Source: Stutzerimonas stutzeri (GTDB taxonomy: Bacteria > Pseudomonadota > Gammaproteobacteria > Pseudomonadales > Pseudomonadaceae). From it: DNA of 64,000 bases. Below, in pieces: positions 9,542 to 18,655 of the stretch (its first letter is position 1; the number at the start of each line of letters is the position of its first letter). The notes below the pieces were generated by a model. The model ran no database searches. It had not been told where the DNA came from and saw only the letters and a list, made by a program, of their open reading frames with translations. The translations under genes and the position numbers were made by a program. The stretch is taken from the NCBI RefSeq assembly GCF_000590475.1, contig NZ_CP007441.1, positions 810,442-874,441 of the forward strand, read 5' to 3'.

Positions 9542-12500
9542 TCATTCCTCTTCGACACGACGCCAGGTCTGGCGGCCTAGGCTGGCGGGGTCCGGGTAGA
9601 TGTTTAGGCATTCCTGGCCCGTGCAATATTGATATGAGCTGTCGGAGTCTTGCGACAGAGTGCCACCCCCTTCGCCGTCCTGGCGGATCGCGGAGATAGG
9701 CTCGTCCATATCTGTGGTGGGCTTGTAGTCGAACGCTTGGTGAAATGTTCTGCCGCCGGTGAACGGGTTGATGGCGTAGGTCCAGTTGGTGGCGCCATCG
9801 CCGCAGGGGTCGTCGTTAGGCACTAGCGACTGGAAGAACACTGTGCGACCCAGTTGCGACATGTTTTCAACCACCATTTCACCGTCGCTTTGCTTCAGGT
9901 TTAGATACCAGCCATTCTGGGCGGCTGGCGAGCCCTCCGGGCCTGAATTCCAGCGCACGGAGTTATCACTAACCACGCGGCCTTGGCGAGTCGAACCATC
10001 AGCTTCGACGGTCGTCTGGGTTACGATCTCTTGTTCTTGTAGACTGCTGCGGTTGATGTTTGGATCGCTGGCCTCCTCGCCCAGAGTCTGCTTGTCCCAG
10101 ATACCGTAGACGGTTTGCGCGAAATTCTTGTCGCCTGCCTTGTCGCCGGTTTCAAAGAATTTACCGGTGCCGAAAACGACTAAGTAGCCAAACCCTGTCG
10201 GGTGGCGGACCAGGCTGGGAGCGGAAGTAATAGGTTGGCGAATGTCGCCGTCATCATCCACCGCACTAAATAGCGGTTCGCCGCCAAAGGCTACCTCGAA
10301 GTCATTGATGACATTTTCGCCGTCGTCTTCGGTGGTGAAGGGCGCGCTGTCGCTGCGTCCATTGCGTAGCAGATCGAAACGCCAAACATTGCCCTGCAGG
10401 TCGCCAGCGTAGGCGTAGTCGGCAACGCCATCGGCGTTGTAGTCGCCAAGTTTTGGAGTGGACAGGCCGTTGGCTGTCCCGTCCAGGCCTTCCACCTCCA
10501 AGCTCTTGAGCAGGGTGCCTTCCATTGCGTCGACGATAAATAGCGCCGCCTTGCCATTAGTGTTATTGGCGCTCTCATAACCATTGCCGAACACCACGGT
10601 CCATTCCCCGGTGTGCAGACGGGCAACGGTGGGTTGCGAGAAGCTGTAGCCCATTTTGACTTCGGCGTCGTCGGGCAGGCTGTTGTCGTCGAATTCCCAA
10701 AGCAGCTTCTCGCTACCTGGGCTGGTGATATCTAGGGCAAATATCGACCTACCGCCGGCTTTAAGTGTGCCGACCAGAATGGTGCGCCATTCGGTACCGT
10801 TGAATACGTCAGCCACAACTGGGGTGCCTTCGACGTAGAACTCATGGCTATAGTTGGAGCCGGTCAACTTGTTCAATTTAGGAAAGACGGCACTGGGGAT
10901 GAACGCGAACTCCTCGACGCCGGTCTGGGCGTTGAACCCATGAAGCATGCCGTCGTTGCCGCCGACATAAAGACGCGAAGGGCGCCCGGCAATGTCTTCG
11001 GCGAAAGTTGAGTAGGCGTTATTACCTTCGAGTTTGTTAGTGAAATTGATCAAGTAGCGTGGGCCGGATACGACGGCTGGGCTGGACGAATAGAAATCGC
11101 CCAGCAGTCCGCTGCGTTGGCGGAAGGTCGTTCCTTCGCCGTTGCGATTGCCTCGCAAATACTGTAAGCGCTGCTCGCCTAGGGCATCGGCAGAGTTACC
11201 GTTTTCCGGGTCGCGGCTGAGCAGCTTGGCCAGCGTGCCGGTGGTATTGGATGCGCCTGCATTGTCCCAGCTGAAATCCACCAATCCGCTGTTGGTGTCG
11301 CCGGCAATTTTGATCGTGCGGGTTTGCCAGCCTGGCACTTGGCTTTTGGCGCTCCATATCTCTCTGGTTTCAAACGTGCCGCTTTCGGAATCCCAGGCCT
11401 TCTCGAAGCGTTTGACATCTCCGGACCAGTTGTCGTCACTGGCGTAGGACGTCTGGTACGAAACGGTCTTGACCGTGCCGTTGTTATTTTCGTCCGCACT
11501 GATCTGACCGGAATTGATGGCTGGTCGGGCTGCGGTGGCCTTGCGATCGGCAATGCGCGAAAGAATGTCATCGAAGGCCTGGACCATGGTTTCTGGGCTG
11601 TCAACGCTGAAAAATTCGCCGCGCGAGTTAATCGCGGCATGCCAGAGATCATAGACGTTGTTGTTGCCTCCATCGGAACTAGCTGCAGGCCAAGTGGCGG
11701 TGCCGGCTACCAGTGACTCGTAACCGAATCCTCTATGTGTGCTCCCCTCCCAAGGAATGTCGGAGCGATCCATGGCTTCGGTGAGGCCCAGACCCATCAT
11801 GAAATTGGTCATATGTTGCCAGGTGGCTGGATCGTTGCGTGGGTCCCAATAATCGGTTGTGGAATCACCGCTTTTGAATGGGAGGAAAGGTGGCAATTCA
11901 TCATCGAGGTTCGGGTTCAGGTCGGTGGCCCAATAGTGCATGGCCAAGTCGGCTAGCGTGTTGCTCTGGCTGTCATGATACGGCGTCTGGCTGGTGTAGC
12001 TGCGTTGGCCATCGGGTAAGTTGAATTTGGCAGCGTCATGACGAAAGCTGCCAGGTGCGCTGACCGATTCGTTCCATAGGCCGTCGGTCATCATGATGTG
12101 GTAGCTGGCGCGGCAAGCGTAGGTATTCTGCGTCGTGTTATCGGTGCCGTTAGGGTTCTTCTGCCACGGAGTTGTGGTTGTGAAGAACTCGCCCGCGCGC
12201 TTCATGGCCGCTGGCAAATAGGTGCTCTGGTTGAAATTAATATTTTGTAGCCAAGCGTACAGCTGACCTTTATGTTCGGGAGAGTAAGCCTTGAAGGCAT
12301 TATCCCTGCAGTTGCTGTCGGTACCGTCGAATTTGGTGCACCGCCCCAGACCCTGCCAACTAAGGCGTATGGCAGGAGAAAGATCATAGAAGGCAAGAGC
12401 TGCAGCGGAGACGGTAGCTAGGGCGCGATTGCGATAGAAGGAATACCAATTCGCGAAGTTTTGCTGTTCGTCGTTGTCGACGAACTTGAGAGTGTAGCAA

Positions 12501-13246
12501 TCGTCCTCGTCAAGTTTGCAGTTCGCGTCTTTGGCTGAGTTGTAGACGTAGTAGTAAGCCGGTACTCCACTACGGGTCCAGCTACCGGTATAGCGACCAG
12601 TATTATTGCTGTACGTACAGTCTCCGTCCGCCCAGCCATCGGTGCTCGCTGTACAGCCTCTCCCCGAGTTATTCCGGCGGATAGTTATGATTTCACCGGC
12701 GTCGGTTTCGCAGGTTTTTTCCTGTCGATTGCTAAGATTAGTGACGGAGCATGAAAAGTCGCTGGATGGGTTTTCCGCCAGTCGATTGCTCGTGCTGCTA
12801 TAGCCATAGCTGGTGGGCAAGTTCTCTTCCAGCACATATGTCCAAGATACTTTGTAATCATCGGACAGATCTAGATTGCCGCGAGCGCTGTTGTAACCAT
12901 TGACCAGCGCTGAGGTAAAACTAGTAGAAAGCTGATTCTCTTCGCCTGACGCATCGAAGGTGATCGGCGCCCTGTAATTTGCTTCAGGGTTGTAATAAAT
13001 CGGGTTAAATGTGCTCGACTTGGCGCGACGTGTTGCCGAGTATCCATTCTTATTATCCGGAGCGAAGGCCCAGCGCATGCTGCCCGAGTCGTCGAGCGTC
13101 AGTAGCATATTAGGAGGTACGCCAACCGTCAGGCTAAGGGGGCTCTGTGATACGGTCGCATAGGCGTTGGCGGAATTGAGCAAAACTACGCCCAAGGCCG
13201 CATATGACAGCATCTTGACGCGAGAATGGATGCGAAAACGAAGCAT
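9542..13246 (-). CDS. pilY1: Type IV pilus tip-associated adhesin PilY1
   Basis: This protein of about 1234 residues has a signal peptide (LSYAALGVVLLNSANAYA) followed almost at once by a von Willebrand A-type MIDAS motif, DDSGSM at residues 52-57. The C-terminal third is a beta-propeller. It holds a calcium-binding loop, DYNADGVADYAYAGD, near residue 935, matching the site that controls pilus extension and retraction in P. aeruginosa PilY1. The start is uncertain: a TTG at 13261 overlaps the pilX stop, but ATG 13246 gives a cleaner signal peptide. It lies in the minor-pilin operon and looks AT-richer than flanking housekeeping genes. Confidence 0.92.
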   Translation of the reverse strand: MLRFRIHSRVKMLSYAALGVVLLNSANAYATVSQSPLSLTVGVPPNMLLTLDDSGSMRWAFAPDNKNGYSATRRAKSSTFNPIYYNPEANYRAPITFDASGEENQLSTSFTSALVNGYNSARGNLDLSDDYKVSWTYVLEENLPTSYGYSSTSNRLAENPSSDFSCSVTNLSNRQEKTCETDAGEIITIRRNNSGRGCTASTDGWADGDCTYSNNTGRYTGSWTRSGVPAYYYVYNSAKDANCKLDEDDCYTLKFVDNDEQQNFANWYSFYRNRALATVSAAALAFYDLSPAIRLSWQGLGRCTKFDGTDSNCRDNAFKAYSPEHKGQLYAWLQNINFNQSTYLPAAMKRAGEFFTTTTPWQKNPNGTDNTTQNTYACRASYHIMMTDGLWNESVSAPGSFRHDAAKFNLPDGQRSYTSQTPYHDSQSNTLADLAMHYWATDLNPNLDDELPPFLPFKSGDSTTDYWDPRNDPATWQHMTNFMMGLGLTEAMDRSDIPWEGSTHRGFGYESLVAGTATWPAASSDGGNNNVYDLWHAAINSRGEFFSVDSPETMVQAFDDILSRIADRKATAARPAINSGQISADENNNGTVKTVSYQTSYASDDNWSGDVKRFEKAWDSESGTFETREIWSAKSQVPGWQTRTIKIAGDTNSGLVDFSWDNAGASNTTGTLAKLLSRDPENGNSADALGEQRLQYLRGNRNGEGTTFRQRSGLLGDFYSSSPAVVSGPRYLINFTNKLEGNNAYSTFAEDIAGRPSRLYVGGNDGMLHGFNAQTGVEEFAFIPSAVFPKLNKLTGSNYSHEFYVEGTPVVADVFNGTEWRTILVGTLKAGGRSIFALDITSPGSEKLLWEFDDNSLPDDAEVKMGYSFSQPTVARLHTGEWTVVFGNGYESANNTNGKAALFIVDAMEGTLLKSLEVEGLDGTANGLSTPKLGDYNADGVADYAYAGDLQGNVWRFDLLRNGRSDSAPFTTEDDGENVINDFEVAFGGEPLFSAVDDDGDIRQPITSAPSLVRHPTGFGYLVVFGTGKFFETGDKAGDKNFAQTVYGIWDKQTLGEEASDPNINRSSLQEQEIVTQTTVEADGSTRQGRVVSDNSVRWNSGPEGSPAAQNGWYLNLKQSDGEMVVENMSQLGRTVFFQSLVPNDDPCGDGATNWTYAINPFTGGRTFHQAFDYKPTTDMDEPISAIRQDGEGGGTLSQDSDSSYQYCTGQECLNIYPDPASLGRQTWRRVEEE

Positions 13247-13257
13247 ATTGGCGGCTC

Positions 13258-13875
13258 TCAATTGTTAAGGCCAAGGTAGATATTGGCGTGTGTCGACTGC
13301 AAATACAGGGCATCGGCAGCTTTGCCATTGTTGAGGTAGAAATAGGTACCTTGGCCTTCCGCGACCATGCCGTACTCAGCGTTGACTGCCGCGTTTCCGG
13401 TTTCCACTGCCAGGATGCTGTGCCAAGCCGCATCGTATTGAGTGTTAGCTTCGGTTTCAGCTGTCGGATCGGTACCGCGATAGGGCATCCAAATATTGGA
13501 GGATGCTTCGAGAAAATCTCCGTCGATCGACTCGGGCTGATCGACGAAGGCCAGCAGATGGTCGGTTTTGATCGCGAGCAGGCAGGGCTTGTTGAGGCCG
13601 GTGGTTTTCAGTGTGTTCGATACGGCGCAATTGTCTGCCTGGGCTTCGAGCTTTTCGACCAGATTTCCCGGGCCGTAAAAGCGGAACTCAGCTTCGCGTA
13701 ACGCAGCGTCGGCAACGCTCTTGAGTTGCATGTCGTGAGCGCGGCTTGCGGTAATACGTGATTCGAGGGTAACGCCGCGCATGCTGCTAACCGCCAGAAG
13801 AGTCAGCACCAGCAGCATGACGAGGGAAACGAGCAATACCGCTCCCTTTTGGGTTTTACGAAAGGGTGGGGTCAT
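13258..13875 (-). CDS. pilX: Type IV minor pilin assembly protein PilX
   Basis: This 205-residue protein has a basic N-terminus followed by GAVLLVSLVMLLVLTLLAVSSM and then RAHDMQLKSVADAALREAEF, the PilX_N pattern. As in other PilX/GspK-type proteins, the prepilin motif is atypical: A-V-L-L-V follows the Gly and the usual Glu+5 is absent. That fits a tip subunit of the minor-pilin complex. Its ATG (13875) overlaps the pilW stop by four bases and its TGA abuts pilY1, so translation is coupled along the operon. Confidence 0.88.
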   Translation of the reverse strand: MTPPFRKTQKGAVLLVSLVMLLVLTLLAVSSMRGVTLESRITASRAHDMQLKSVADAALREAEFRFYGPGNLVEKLEAQADNCAVSNTLKTTGLNKPCLLAIKTDHLLAFVDQPESIDGDFLEASSNIWMPYRGTDPTAETEANTQYDAAWHSILAVETGNAAVNAEYGMVAEGQGTYFYLNNGKAADALYLQSTHANIYLGLNN

Positions 13876-14735
13876 GGCATGAGATTCCTGAGGGTCTGGC
13901 TGCTACCTGCAATCTGATAGATACGCTTGCTGTCTGCCTCCTGTAGTCTGGCTTTGGCCTCGGCCGAGGCCTCGTTCAACCAGTCAGAGAAGACCTTGGA
14001 ATCATCGCTGTCGCGCTGACCCGTGCGGCTGGCGAGCAACAAGGCATATCGCACGCTGCGGATCGCACCGCTGGATGGGATCCAGTCCGCCTGAGGAATA
14101 AAAGTGGTGACTTCCTTGTTCAGTACATCTGTGTTGCCTACACCGAAATCCAAGCGAACATCGGCGATTCCGCGAAGCAGTTCGCCATATTGTGGGCTGG
14201 TGGCATTTAGGTTTTTGCACAGCAGCCGGCCATTCTGCAGCTCGCCACCAGTGCTGGGTTCGTACTTGAGCGCCAGCACTGTCAGCTCGTTCTCATCAGG
14301 GGGATCCGAGGGAAAGGCTTCGTCATATTCGACGGAGCTGGCGGCGCCCTGGCAGTCCAGCTCTCCGCTGGCCTGCGGCTGATAACGAACGCAGAAGCCG
14401 GTGCCGCCACCGTCGGGATCATTGGGATTAAGCCCGGTAATGGCATGACCTGTGTCGAAGGCTAGGCATCCGCCTGCGGCTGGCTGCTCGGGAAAGATCG
14501 TTTCCAGCAACATCGATGGGTTCCGCCGATAGCCCGCCTTGCCTAGGTACTCGCCGATCATCAGCGCAGCGAAGCGGCTGTTCTCTAAATTGCCGGCTTG
14601 GTTCTGTTGAAAGACGTAATTGCGCTTGTTGTCGATATAGACCTGGGTAATCCCGAGCATCAAAAAGCTGCTGATGGCGAGCGCAATCAATAGCTCAATC
14701 ATCGATAGGCCAAATTGGCGTTTCATGTTGTTCAT
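13872..14735 (-). CDS. pilW: Type IV minor pilin PilW
   Basis: This 287-residue prepilin has the leader KRQFG cleaved before LSMIELLIALAISSFLMLGI, with Glu at +5. A family-typical stretch follows (QVYIDNKRNYVFQQNQAGNLENSRFA). PilW is a component of the pilus-priming minor-pilin complex. ATG 14735 overlaps the pilV stop as ATGA; an internal ATG at 14726 would shorten the leader by three residues. The end overlaps pilX by four bases. Confidence 0.88.
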   Translation of the reverse strand: MNNMKRQFGLSMIELLIALAISSFLMLGITQVYIDNKRNYVFQQNQAGNLENSRFAALMIGEYLGKAGYRRNPSMLLETIFPEQPAAGGCLAFDTGHAITGLNPNDPDGGGTGFCVRYQPQASGELDCQGAASSVEYDEAFPSDPPDENELTVLALKYEPSTGGELQNGRLLCKNLNATSPQYGELLRGIADVRLDFGVGNTDVLNKEVTTFIPQADWIPSSGAIRSVRYALLLASRTGQRDSDDSKVFSDWLNEASAEAKARLQEADSKRIYQIAGSSQTLRNLMP

Positions 14736-15301
14736 GGCTCTATCCGAAGGGTGTAAGTACAAACGGTAGCGTCCGAGTCGCTTGCATCCAGACAGGCGCC
14801 TTCTCGAACTTGCCAGGCCAGGCGGACTTCAATCATCGAACCCTGGTTATCGCAGTCACCGGGAGCAGAACTGCGGCAGATATATACGTGGCTGTCGAAC
14901 AGATCCGCACCACCAGGCAGTAAAGCCTCGACTCTGTCAGCCCAACAATCGCGTAGTTCCTGCGCCGTTGCGGCGATCTGGGTCGGGCTCGCCACGCAGG
15001 CGGCGCGCTCTGTGAAGTCTTCGCCTTCATCCTTGAAGAACAAAGAGCTGGTTTTCATTCCGCTGTTCACCGGGAAGCGCGGGGGCACCATGTCAAAGAG
15101 CTCATTGGGGTTGGTTCGCATGATCTCGATCAGGTCGCCTGCCAACATAACTGCAGTGTTGCGCTGCACGGAATCTTGGGTGTACTGGATGCTGCGTCCT
15201 TGTAAGGCCACCATGCCGAGTACTCCGATGGTGGTCAGCAGCAATGCCACAAGCACTTCGATCAGGCTGAAGCCTTTGTTGGTCGTCATCGCGTTCCTCA
15301 T
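14732..15301 (-). CDS. pilV: Type IV minor pilin PilV
   Basis: This prepilin of about 189 residues has the leader ...TTNKG cleaved before FSLIEVLVALLLTTIGVLGMVALQ, a close match to the PilV signature, with Glu+5 present. Several cysteines in the C-terminal half (ELRDCW, YICRSS, GDCDNQ, TVCTYT) probably form disulfides. I chose ATG 15301, which overlaps the preceding stop by four bases; ATG 15289 (MTTNKGFSLIE) is an equally plausible start with a more compact leader. Confidence 0.87.
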   Translation of the reverse strand: MRNAMTTNKGFSLIEVLVALLLTTIGVLGMVALQGRSIQYTQDSVQRNTAVMLAGDLIEIMRTNPNELFDMVPPRFPVNSGMKTSSLFFKDEGEDFTERAACVASPTQIAATAQELRDCWADRVEALLPGGADLFDSHVYICRSSAPGDCDNQGSMIEVRLAWQVREGACLDASDSDATVCTYTLRIEP

Positions 15302-15795
15302 GGGGTGCAACTGGCGAGGTTGGTGCCAGTGGCGTCTTGCTTGCCGCGTGGATAGAGAAGGGTGCCGCCGCTGGGCTGTACTTCGAGCAGATAACCGGTG
15401 CTAGGGTCGTCATCGCGACAGAGAGTGAATTTAGCTGCCGTAGCGGTGCCGTTGGGGCGATAGAGCAGTTTGTCGTCGTGCAGGGCTGTGCTGAGGATTT
15501 CCACCTGTTCGGGGTTGTGCTCCATGATGCGCTCGACATCATCGCCGCCAGTTTCGCGGATTTCCCAGGGTGCGTTGTTCTTTGTCTGAATTTCATAAGC
15601 GGCGTGGTTGACGACTGCTTGCCCTCGTGCGTGCTGCAGAAAGGCAACCAATTCATCTGCCTTACTTTGCAGTTGGTTGTTGCGGATTAGCATGCTGAAG
15701 TTGGGGACGGCGATGGCCGCGAATATGCTCAAAAGCACCAAGGTGATCATCAGCTCGACCAGAGTAAATCCGTGCATGTCGGTTCGGCGTGACAT
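15298..15795 (-). CDS. fimU: Type IV minor pilin of the GspH/FimT family (FimU position)
   Basis: This protein of about 165 residues has the leader MSRRTDMHG cleaved before FTLVELMITLVLLSIFAAIAVPNF, a perfect type III signal with Glu+5. The body is GspH-like (ADELVAFLQHARGQAVV). It sits where fimU sits in P. aeruginosa, between fimT and pilV; the fimT/fimU names rest on order alone because both are GspH-type. ATG 15795 has GGAG five bases upstream; a second ATG at 15807 is possible. The open frame extends about 50 residues further upstream without pilin features. Confidence 0.78.
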   Translation of the reverse strand: MSRRTDMHGFTLVELMITLVLLSIFAAIAVPNFSMLIRNNQLQSKADELVAFLQHARGQAVVNHAAYEIQTKNNAPWEIRETGGDDVERIMEHNPEQVEILSTALHDDKLLYRPNGTATAAKFTLCRDDDPSTGYLLEVQPSGGTLLYPRGKQDATGTNLASCTP

Positions 15796-15964
15796 GGTGT
15801 GCTCCATGGAAAACGTGAGCGGATGATGCAAACGTGCTTGTGCCTTGTCCCGGAGGTAAGGATGGTTGGCATGTTTGCAGGGATGAACGGTCGGATTATC
15901 CGTTTTGCCCGCGGCGGACGGTGTGATCCACACCAAGGTTCGCACCACCACTTGAGACGCGGGT

Positions 15965-16465
15965 CTAGGAACTGCACAGGTCTGCGCTGCCGCTGTTCTC
16001 GGCTGGGGTGCCGTGGCGCAGCCGCCCTTGACGGTTGAGGATCAATTGCCAAGCCACTTGTTGTTTGTGGCACTGGTAGAAACGTCCATTGCCGGTAGGG
16101 CTGGAGCCGTTGTCACGATAGCGGATGCTCTGCTGGAAACCGCTCCAGCGCAGGTCGTCATGGGTGGGGAGTTGGGTGAGCTGTAGTATTTGATTATCTG
16201 ATGTGCGAACGAGCCAGCCGCTGACCCAATTGGCCGAGCAGGTTTGGCCATTGCTGCTGCCGCATATCTCAATTGTGCGGCGCCGCAGGACCGCCTCGGC
16301 GCGGGCATTATTCAGGATGGATTCAACCTGCTCCATGAGCGTTTGCTGACGACTGCGGGCGATCAGACCATCGAAGGCCGGCAAGGCAATGTTCGCGGCG
16401 ATAGCTAGTAGCACTAGGGTGATCAGTAATTCGATGAGCGTGAAGCCTTGTTCTCTGTTCGACAT
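15965..16465 (-). CDS. fimT: Type IV minor pilin of the GspH/FimT family (FimT position)
   Basis: This 166-residue protein starts MSNREQG and is cleaved before FTLIELLITLVLLAIAANIALPAF, with Glu+5, followed by the GspH pattern VESILNNARAEAVLRRRTIEICGSS. It is the first gene of the minor-pilin operon. AGGAA lies eight bases before the ATG at 16465. About 170 bases separate it from the next pilin gene, more than elsewhere in the operon. FimT homologues can bind DNA in naturally transformable species; a basic C-terminal run (LNRQGRLRHG) is compatible, but that role is not shown here. Confidence 0.78.
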   Translation of the reverse strand: MSNREQGFTLIELLITLVLLAIAANIALPAFDGLIARSRQQTLMEQVESILNNARAEAVLRRRTIEICGSSNGQTCSANWVSGWLVRTSDNQILQLTQLPTHDDLRWSGFQQSIRYRDNGSSPTGNGRFYQCHKQQVAWQLILNRQGRLRHGTPAENSGSADLCSS

Positions 16466-16604
16466 GGTGCGGTTCCTTTGCACGTATCATGTGCCGCCTT
16501 CCTGGCGACCCCGTCTAGCTTCGACCGACCCGAGTCGGCGAAGAGAGCTTTTAGACCAACACGGCAGCCAGTCCAAGGATCGGAAGCTAAAAATGTGAAC
16601 CAGC

Positions 16605-17714
16605 GTGTCGGAGGAGAGCTTGGAACAAAGATTGATCATCGTCGGCGGGGGCGTCATCGGGCTGCTTTCGGCCTACCTACTGGCGAGCGCAGGCCAGGAA
16701 GTCGTTTTGCTCGAATCAGGTGAGACGGGCACCGAAGCCTCCTGGGCTGGCGGCGGTATCGTTTCTCCGCTTTACCCGTGGCGCTACAGCCCGGCGGTGA
16801 CGGCGCTGGCGCATTGGTCGCAGGCGTTCTATCCGCAGCTGGGGGGACGGCTGCTCGAGCAGACCGAGATCGATCCCGAGGTGTACGAGACCGGACTCTA
16901 CTGGCTGGATTTGGAGGATGAAGACGAGGCGTTGGCCTGGGCTGAGCGTCAGGGGCGCGCTCTGGGACGAGTTCCGCTGGAGCAAGTGCACGCCGCAGTA
17001 CCCGAGCTTGGCGAAGGATTTTCTCGGGCGATATTCATGCCGGGAGTCGCCAACGTGCGCAACCCGCAGCTTTTGCGCGCCCTGCGGGAAGCGCTCGCCA
17101 GGATGCTGAGCGTAAGGGTGATCGAGCACTGCCCGGTGACCGGCTTCGTTCGCGAAGGTGCGCGAGTCGTAGGCGTGCAGACCGCACAGGGCGAGATGCG
17201 AGCCGAGCGTGTAGTTGTCGCCGCGGGCGCTTGGAGCGGCAACTTGCTGGCGACCCTGGGGCTTGAGCTGCCGGTCAAACCGATGAAGGGACAGATGATT
17301 CTGTTCAAGTGCGCCGAAGACTTTCTGCCGAGCATGGTGCTGGCCAAGCGGCGCTATGCGATTCCTCGGCGAGACGGCCATATCCTGGTGGGCAGCACGC
17401 TTGAAGACGCAGGCTTTGACAAGACGCCGACCGAAGATGCGCTTGAAAGCCTCAGGGCCAGCGCTATCGAACTGCTACCGGCGCTGGCTGATGCGACCGT
17501 AATCAAGCACTGGGCCGGGTTGCGTCCGGCTTCACCCGAGGGCATTCCGTATATTGGGCCAGTACTGGGTCACGACGGCCTCTGGCTCAACTGCGGACAC
17601 TTTCGTAACGGTCTGGTGCTGGCTCCGGCGTCCTGCCAGTTGCTCACGGATCTGATGCTGGGTCGGCCGCCCTGCATCGATCCCGAACCGTACGCCCCGG
17701 TCGGTCGGCTCTGA
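16605..17714 (+). CDS. thiO: Glycine oxidase / FAD-dependent D-amino-acid oxidase family (ThiO-like)
   Basis: This flavoprotein of about 369 residues begins with an FAD-binding Rossmann motif (VGGGVIGLLSAYLLASAG) and ends with the DAO motif HWAGLRPASPEGIPYIGP followed by NCGHFRNGLVLAPASC. ThiO oxidises glycine to the imine used in thiazole synthesis; ThiO rather than another amino-acid oxidase is inferred from its place next to the minor-pilin genes in Pseudomonas. The start is uncertain: GTG 16605 lacks a clear ribosome-binding site, whereas TTG 16620 follows GGAGG by five bases and gives LEQRLIIVGGG, five residues shorter. Confidence 0.82.
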   Translation: MSEESLEQRLIIVGGGVIGLLSAYLLASAGQEVVLLESGETGTEASWAGGGIVSPLYPWRYSPAVTALAHWSQAFYPQLGGRLLEQTEIDPEVYETGLYWLDLEDEDEALAWAERQGRALGRVPLEQVHAAVPELGEGFSRAIFMPGVANVRNPQLLRALREALARMLSVRVIEHCPVTGFVREGARVVGVQTAQGEMRAERVVVAAGAWSGNLLATLGLELPVKPMKGQMILFKCAEDFLPSMVLAKRRYAIPRRDGHILVGSTLEDAGFDKTPTEDALESLRASAIELLPALADATVIKHWAGLRPASPEGIPYIGPVLGHDGLWLNCGHFRNGLVLAPASCQLLTDLMLGRPPCIDPEPYAPVGRL

Positions 17715-18165
17715 TGTTTGCCCGGATTTGATAAGCGCTTCGGAATGATAGCGAGTCCCGCGGTTTAGTGGGGTTTTGTTGTTAAGGCGGGATGGTTTAA
17801 CGAGCGGTAGTGTTCGAGCCGACTCCCTTGCCGGCCGCGGGTCAGTTTTCGCCGCGGGTCGCGCCTCTCACAAGGTATCGGTATGGACTTTGGCCAGCGG
17901 TGGGCGAGGCTTCTGGCTCGTCAGTGAGCTGAACCCAGCGCTTCGGTGTGGAGTGAGTCCACATTATTTGCCACAGTTCGTGTTTTTTCACAGGGCTCGG
18001 TATCCACGCGTTGCCCTTGTAGGAGGCCCGCCTCGGGGCGAGGCTTTTCAGCCTGTTCGCGGCAATGACGGTTCAGCGCTTCGAGTGAGCCGGTTTTGCT
18101 GTTAAATTGCTCGGCTTTGTGGCGCTCGGAATAGCCGCGCCGATTTCTTTGCTCAAGAGGTTCGT
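17715..18165. other. 451-bp intergenic region without a recognisable gene
   Basis: No coding frame here resembles a protein. The only structure I see is a REP-like hairpin at 18019-18044; the rest is unremarkable GC-rich spacer that must hold the promoter of the YciH gene. Confidence 0.6.
18019..18044. repeat. REP-like hairpin
   Basis: GTAGGAGGCCC is followed by GCCTCG-GGG-CGAGGC, a perfect six-base-pair stem, then TTTTC. The GTAGGAG head and GC stem resemble classical Pseudomonas REP sequences; it could also act as a weak terminator. Confidence 0.55.
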
Positions 18166-18537
18166 GTGGCCAAGAAAACCACCTCGTTGTCCGGCCTTGG
18201 TGGACTGGTGTTTTCCACCGATGCAGGGCGGCACTGCCCCGATTGCAGCCAGCCGCTGGACGCCTGTATCTGCAAGCAGTCGTTCATTCCGGAAGGTGAC
18301 GGCATCGCTCGGGTCCGCCGGGAAAGCAAGGGCCGTGGCGGTAAGACCGTGACCACCATCGCTGGCGTACCGCTTGCCGAAGCTGAACTCAAGGAGCTGG
18401 CCAGTGCGCTCAAGCGTCGTTGCGGGACGGGCGGTGCGCTCAAGGATGGGATCATCGAAATTCAGGGCGATCATGTTCAGCTTCTTCTGGATGAACTGAC
18501 CAAGCGTGGATTCAAGGCAAAAAAATCCGGCGGTTGA
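18166..18537 (+). CDS. yciH: SUI1/eIF1-like translation factor (YciH family)
   Basis: This 123-residue protein has an N-terminal segment with CPDC and CICK (possible metal site) and a C-terminal SUI1 domain (RESKGRGGKTVTTIAGVPLAEAELKELASALKRRCGTGGALKDG). YciH proteins resemble eukaryotic eIF1 and can act on start-codon selection in vitro; their role in the cell is uncertain. The start is GTG 18166, preceded by AAGAGG. It lies 118 bases before speA on the same strand, the same pairing as in P. aeruginosa. Confidence 0.88.
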   Translation: MAKKTTSLSGLGGLVFSTDAGRHCPDCSQPLDACICKQSFIPEGDGIARVRRESKGRGGKTVTTIAGVPLAEAELKELASALKRRCGTGGALKDGIIEIQGDHVQLLLDELTKRGFKAKKSGG

Positions 18538-18655
18538 GGTCAGTACTTACCCCATCACATTTTTCGCTTACTTCTTGGCGTACCGGCTGTCCAAGCGCGA
18601 TAGCCTTTCTGTCGTGTTCTAGGCTCGGCAGACAATTCATTTTCAGGAGGCTTAG

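Noticed and set aside
17776..18105. Open frame of 109 residues between thiO and the YciH gene
   Set aside because: No ribosome-binding site or recognisable family; it contains the REP-like hairpin and is probably spacer.
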